A stretch of DNA of 8,586 nt. Source: an uncultured Spirochaetaceae bacterium (GTDB lineage: Bacteria; Spirochaetota; Spirochaetia; Treponematales; Treponemataceae). Position numbers and translations under genes: made by a program. Where the stretch lies: NCBI GenBank assembly GCA_902772605.1, contig CACYBG010000225.1, positions 1 through 8,586 of the forward strand, read 5' to 3'. Positions 6,444 through 8,586 of the stretch are shown here, in pieces (within the stretch, counting starts at the first letter, position 1; every line of letters starts with the position of its first letter). Below the pieces are notes generated by a model, which saw nothing but the letters and a program-made list of their open reading frames with translations, did no database searches and had not been told where the DNA came from.

Positions 6444-6488
6444 AAAAAATCCCCTGACGGTCTGCGTTCAAAAATCGATGCGTCAGAC
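6444..6488 (-). terminator. Second terminator-like hairpin below the lipoprotein gene
   Basis: On the minus strand CTGACG (6481-6486) pairs with CGTCAG (6454-6459), followed by GGGA and seven T residues (6449 to 6443). The loop is long (21 nt). An alternative stem, GTCTG (6484-6488) with CAGAC (6460-6464), excludes the first. It lies beyond the stronger terminator at 6491-6532 and may back it up. The bases from 6404 to 6443 show nothing recognisable. Confidence 0.35.
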
Positions 6489-6490
6489 AT

Positions 6491-6532
6491 AAAAAAAACG
6501 GTCATTTAGACTTTGCTCAATGACCGTTTTTT
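6491..6532. terminator. Strong terminator after the lipoprotein gene
   Basis: CGGTCATT (6499-6506) pairs exactly with AATGACCG (6519-6526), extended by six A-T pairs to a 14-bp stem with a 12-base loop. A and T tracts on the two sides let it act in both directions. It lies 28 nt after the lipoprotein stop codon. Confidence 0.88.
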
Positions 6533-6560
6533 GAAAGTTCTTTTTAATCTTTACCCGTAA

Positions 6561-7043
6561 TCATCTCTTCAGATTGATTTTTACGGCTCCCGGATAATTT
6601 TTGTCGGCACCGGCTTTTGCTTCTTCCAGTGTGCTCCAGACTGAACCGCCGCGAGCAGTGATGAGTGATGTAAGTGTTGCGCTTGAACTGTTGAATGTGT
6701 AGTAGTATGCGACCCAACCCGGTCTGTTTTTGTTGTATCCGTACAGATATCCCGATGTTGATGATTCAACCTTGCGTTCACCGCGTTCAAAACTTGTCAT
6801 GTCGCTTTTGTAGTCCTTGGTCATGTCGCGCAAAAGAGTGTAGCATGTGAACCTGTACTCTGAACCGACTTTTTCAATGTCGTAACTGTAGCTGTTTGTT
6901 GCACCCGACCATGTTCCTTCCAAAACCGGTTCGCTTGCAACCCGGCTCATTGAACCTGTGGATACCGTAAGACATCCCGTAAACAGGGAAATTGCAGTTG
7001 AAATGGCGATTGTGGCGGCGATTTTCAAAAACGTTTTTTTCAT
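6561..7043 (-). CDS. Small predicted lipoprotein of unknown function
   Basis: A 160-residue protein I do not recognise. Residues 1-23 form a lipoprotein signal (MKKTFLKIAATIAIS, then LFTGC); Cys24 would be lipidated. Phe at -3 is tolerated in spirochaete lipoboxes more than in the E. coli consensus. The mature part begins with a Ser/Thr/Val linker and then GTWSGATNSYSYDIEKVGSE, followed by strand-like stretches rich in Tyr, Ser and Thr (YRFTCYTL, GYLYGYNKNRPGWVAYYYTF), compatible with a small beta fold. It contains one further Cys. I start at 7041-7043 because the signal peptide begins there and AAGGGG precedes it by about 6 nt; the frame is open to 7172 but that part looks non-coding. It is a single-gene unit with its own promoter and terminator. 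Confidence 0.85.
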   Translation of the reverse strand: MKKTFLKIAATIAISTAISLFTGCLTVSTGSMSRVASEPVLEGTWSGATNSYSYDIEKVGSEYRFTCYTLLRDMTKDYKSDMTSFERGERKVESSTSGYLYGYNKNRPGWVAYYYTFNSSSATLTSLITARGGSVWSTLEEAKAGADKNYPGAVKINLKR

Positions 7044-7113
7044 ATAAACCCCTTGATTTTTTTGGAGTCCCTTTTTGAAGAACTCTGATGCGTTTTTTGT
7101 TTTCCTCAAAACC

Positions 7114-7238
7114 TGGATGCACTTTATCGGGCGACTTTCGGTGTGCTCTGTTGGATGCAGGCTGGAAATCATCTTTAAAAACAGTGCTCCAGGAAATAGG
7201 GAGGAAAATCTAGGGAATGCTGATAAACACTGGATGCA
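7114..7238. repeat. Three copies of TGGATGCA in the lipoprotein gene leader
   Basis: Exact 8-mers occur at 7114-7121, 7152-7159 and 7231-7238 (TGCATCCA on the transcribed strand), all inside the predicted leader of about 210 nt. Two are extended to CTGGATGCA. The gene-free stretch 7044-7318 holds only these and the promoter at 7261-7288. Confidence 0.5.
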
Positions 7239-7260
7239 TTAATCAACTGTTCCTGGCTTC

Positions 7261-7288
7261 ATTTTATAATAATTTTTAGATTTTGCAA
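7261..7288 (-). promoter_or_regulatory. Probable promoter of the lipoprotein gene
   Basis: On the minus strand TTGCAA (7283-7288; four of six) and TAAAAT (7261-7266; five of six) are 16 bp apart in very AT-rich DNA. The start would be near 7254, giving an unusually long leader of about 210 nt. A promoter nearer the gene was not found. Confidence 0.45.
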
Positions 7289-7318
7289 TTCGTTTTTTAG
7301 TTTTTGAGCGGAAAAATC

Positions 7319-7347
7319 AAAAAAACCGGTCGAAATCAATCAACCGG
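7319..7347 (-). terminator. Terminator of the aldolase-family gene
   Basis: On the minus strand CCGGTTGA (7340-7347) pairs with TCGACCGG (7326-7333), eight pairs with one G-T and a six-base loop, followed by seven T residues (7325 to 7319). It starts about ten bases after the stop codon. Confidence 0.85.
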
Positions 7348-7356
7348 CTTAATTTT

Positions 7357-8331
7357 TTAGTCCTGTGCAACGATTTCGTGATAGAAATTCGTGAAATCAG
7401 TGCGTTCTTCCTTTGTAAATGCGATTGCCGTGCGAGGATGCTGATTCAGAACACCCGTCATCAGGTACTGAAGGTCGTAACCCCATTTCGGTCCCTTTTC
7501 CTTGAGAGGATTCATGTAGTTCTGGATGAACTCGATTACCGGATAGATTTTGTACTTTGGATTTCTCAGGAAGCTGATGAGGTTTTCCATAGAACAGTTT
7601 CCGGCTCCACGACCCATGCCTGCGTATGTTGCATCAAGCCAATCGACTCCATCACCAACCGCTTCGATTGTATTTGCAAATGCGAGCTGCTGATTGTTGT
7701 GTGCGTGCATACCGATTTTCTTGTTGTATTTTGAACCGTACTCAGTGTAAAGTCCGGCGATTCTTTCAATCTGCTCAGGATAGAGTGAACCGAAGCTGTC
7801 AACGATATAGATTACATCAACAGGTGATTTGCAGAGCATGTCCAAAGCCTGCTTTACGTCTGATTCCTGTGCGGTTGATATGGCCATGATGTTGCATGTG
7901 GTTTCATATCCTTTGCGCTGTGCATCTTCAATCATGTCGATTGCAGAAGGAATCGTATTTACGTAGGTTGCCACGCGGATGCAGTCGAGAGGACTGTTTG
8001 ACCTGTCCTGAATGTCGTTTTTATAATCGCAGCGTCCGACATCAGCCATGACGGCAAGCTTCAATGCTGGGTTCAAATCGCCGAGCACCTTAACGATGTC
8101 GTCGTCGTCACAGAACTTCCATTTTCCGAATTTGGACTTGTCGAACATTTCCTTGGATGCCTTATAGCCGATTTCCATATAATCGACACCGGCCTTCAGA
8201 TTTGTCTGATAAAGCTCCTTAATGAATTCATCGGTAAAGAAAAAATCATTGACCAAGCCGCCGTCGCGAACCGTTGCGTCAAGAACCTTTACAGATTCCC
8301 TAAAGCCCAAAAGATTAGCAAGTTCCTTCAT
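7357..8331 (-). CDS. DRE-TIM metallolyase / HMG-CoA lyase-like aldolase-family enzyme
   Basis: A TIM-barrel carbon-carbon lyase or synthase of the family that includes 4-hydroxy-2-oxovalerate aldolase, HMG-CoA lyase and isopropylmalate synthase; these use a divalent metal and act on 2-oxo or acyl substrates in the cytoplasm. The 324 residues show the N-terminal LDATVRDGG (Asp18, Arg22, Asp23), YMEIGY (Glu53), VDSFG (Asp178), the metal-binding HAHNN (His209, His211) and the glycine-rich GMGRGAGN (238-245). The C-terminal 60 residues resemble no synthase regulatory domain. The start at 8331 has AGGAG (8340-8344) eight bases upstream. No acylating dehydrogenase partner of the DmpF type is nearby, so a catechol meta-cleavage role is unlikely. 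Related genes I recall occur in surface-polysaccharide loci, but the substrate here is unknown. Confidence 0.85.
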   Translation of the reverse strand: MKELANLLGFRESVKVLDATVRDGGLVNDFFFTDEFIKELYQTNLKAGVDYMEIGYKASKEMFDKSKFGKWKFCDDDDIVKVLGDLNPALKLAVMADVGRCDYKNDIQDRSNSPLDCIRVATYVNTIPSAIDMIEDAQRKGYETTCNIMAISTAQESDVKQALDMLCKSPVDVIYIVDSFGSLYPEQIERIAGLYTEYGSKYNKKIGMHAHNNQQLAFANTIEAVGDGVDWLDATYAGMGRGAGNCSMENLISFLRNPKYKIYPVIEFIQNYMNPLKEKGPKWGYDLQYLMTGVLNQHPRTAIAFTKEERTDFTNFYHEIVAQD

Positions 8332-8352
8332 AATTTACACTCCTAATGCCGA

Positions 8353-8366
8353 ATGAATCGATTCAT
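8353..8366. promoter_or_regulatory. Perfect 14-bp palindrome ATGAATCGATTCAT, operator candidate
   Basis: It lies just downstream of the predicted transcription start (about 8371) of the aldolase-family gene, within the leader and ahead of the ribosome site. This is a typical repressor location. Its sequence differs from the metK palindrome, though the half CGATTCAT also occurs in the metK leader (6365-6372). Confidence 0.5.
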
Positions 8367-8377
8367 AAAGCGAGTCA

Positions 8378-8406
8378 ATGATAAATTAAAAAGCATAATT
8401 TTTCAA
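8378..8406 (-). promoter_or_regulatory. Promoter of the aldolase-family gene
   Basis: On the minus strand TTGAAA (8401-8406) and TATCAT (8378-8383) are each five of six to consensus with an exact 17-bp spacer. AT-rich DNA lies upstream (8407-8440). The leader would be about 40 nt. Confidence 0.72.
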
Positions 8407-8467
8407 TACTATAAATAGAAACAATATCATTTTTTGATTGGCTTAATGGACCGAGAGGTTTAAAACC

Positions 8468-8512
8468 AGGCTGATTTCCGAATTATTGGTTTCCGACTTA
8501 TTGGTTTCCCAG
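8468..8512. repeat. Three-copy 15-bp repeat over the end of the cupin-like gene
   Basis: On the minus strand GGAAACCAATAA recurs exactly at a 15-nt step (8498-8512 and 8483-8497), with a third degenerate copy (8468-8482, GGAAATCAG). The first copy encodes the final Gly-Asn-Gln-stop; the second repeats the same codons and stop in frame. No clear terminator was seen between here and 8406. Confidence 0.7.
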
Positions 8513-8586
8513 TTCCGGAATCACTGCAAAGAAAACCAGATTTTCGCTTGAGTCGTTTATGAGGCTGTGCGTGTGCTTGTTTTCGC
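8498..8586 (-). CDS. C-terminal fragment of a cupin-like protein (cut by window edge)
   Basis: Only 28 complete codons and the TAA stop are inside the window. The visible end is ENKHTHSLINDSSENLV followed by FFAVIPELGNQ. A His-rich HTHSLINDSSENLVFF stretch followed by AVIPE closely resembles the last strands of small single-domain cupins, where a metal-binding His precedes a short loop and strand. Cupins of this kind are isomerases, dioxygenases or sugar/oxalate-binding proteins, and the fragment cannot say which. It lies on the same strand as the aldolase-family gene and 166 nt upstream of it, but that gene has its own promoter, so co-transcription is uncertain. The other two minus-strand frames here give no recognisable protein. 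Confidence 0.65.
   Translation of the reverse strand, partial: ENKHTHSLINDSSENLVFFAVIPELGNQ

Noticed and set aside
7044..7172. N-terminal extension of the lipoprotein
   Set aside because: A lipoprotein signal must be at the start of the protein, and it begins at 7043 with its own ribosome site.
8468..8586. Alternative minus-strand frame ending ...RKPIIRKSAWF near the right edge
   Set aside because: Its Arg/Lys/Ser-rich translation has no family look, whereas the adjacent frame gives a cupin-like end.

Overview
The window looks like a chromosomal segment from a spirochaete, most likely a host-associated Treponema. This is an inference from moderate to low G+C, AT-rich intergenic DNA, a membrane-anchored class III adenylate cyclase, and a spirochaete-style relaxed lipobox. 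No rRNA, tRNA or taxonomic marker is present to prove it. All genes lie on the minus strand except the cyclase.

Region by region: (1) 1-2926 is a tightly packed minus-strand operon, in transcription order a TolC-like outer-membrane channel, an HlyD/MacA-like adaptor (14-nt overlap) and a MacB-type ABC ATPase cut by the left edge. Together they form a tripartite efflux or export system spanning both membranes. Its promoter lies so close to the first ATG that the mRNA may be leaderless. (2) 2927-3585 is the most unusual non-coding stretch. It holds a duplicated 12-bp motif, a minus-strand terminator, twenty 19/20-bp tandem repeats (3077-3459) that run into a palindromic element (3457-3482), and the cyclase promoter. 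(3) 3586-5016 (+) encodes a protein with about seven membrane segments, a coiled linker and an intact adenylate cyclase domain. A bidirectional terminator separates it from the convergent metK. (4) 5092-6403 is metK with an approximately 105-nt leader and a promoter whose 17-bp spacer is mostly a perfect 14-bp palindrome. (5) 6454-7288 holds terminator-like hairpins and a gene for a small unrecognised lipoprotein with a long 5' leader carrying three copies of an 8-mer. (6) 7319-8406 is a DRE-TIM aldolase-family gene with a good promoter, a second perfect 14-bp palindrome and a terminator. (7) 8498-8586 is the C-terminal end of a gene resembling a cupin.

The genes do not form one pathway. The efflux operon is a functional unit; the cyclase would make cAMP in response to an unknown membrane signal; metK makes S-adenosylmethionine. 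The aldolase and cupin fragment could be related in metabolism, but nothing here proves it. The best candidates for undescribed biology are the repeat array and its bordering signals, and the two palindrome-bearing promoters.
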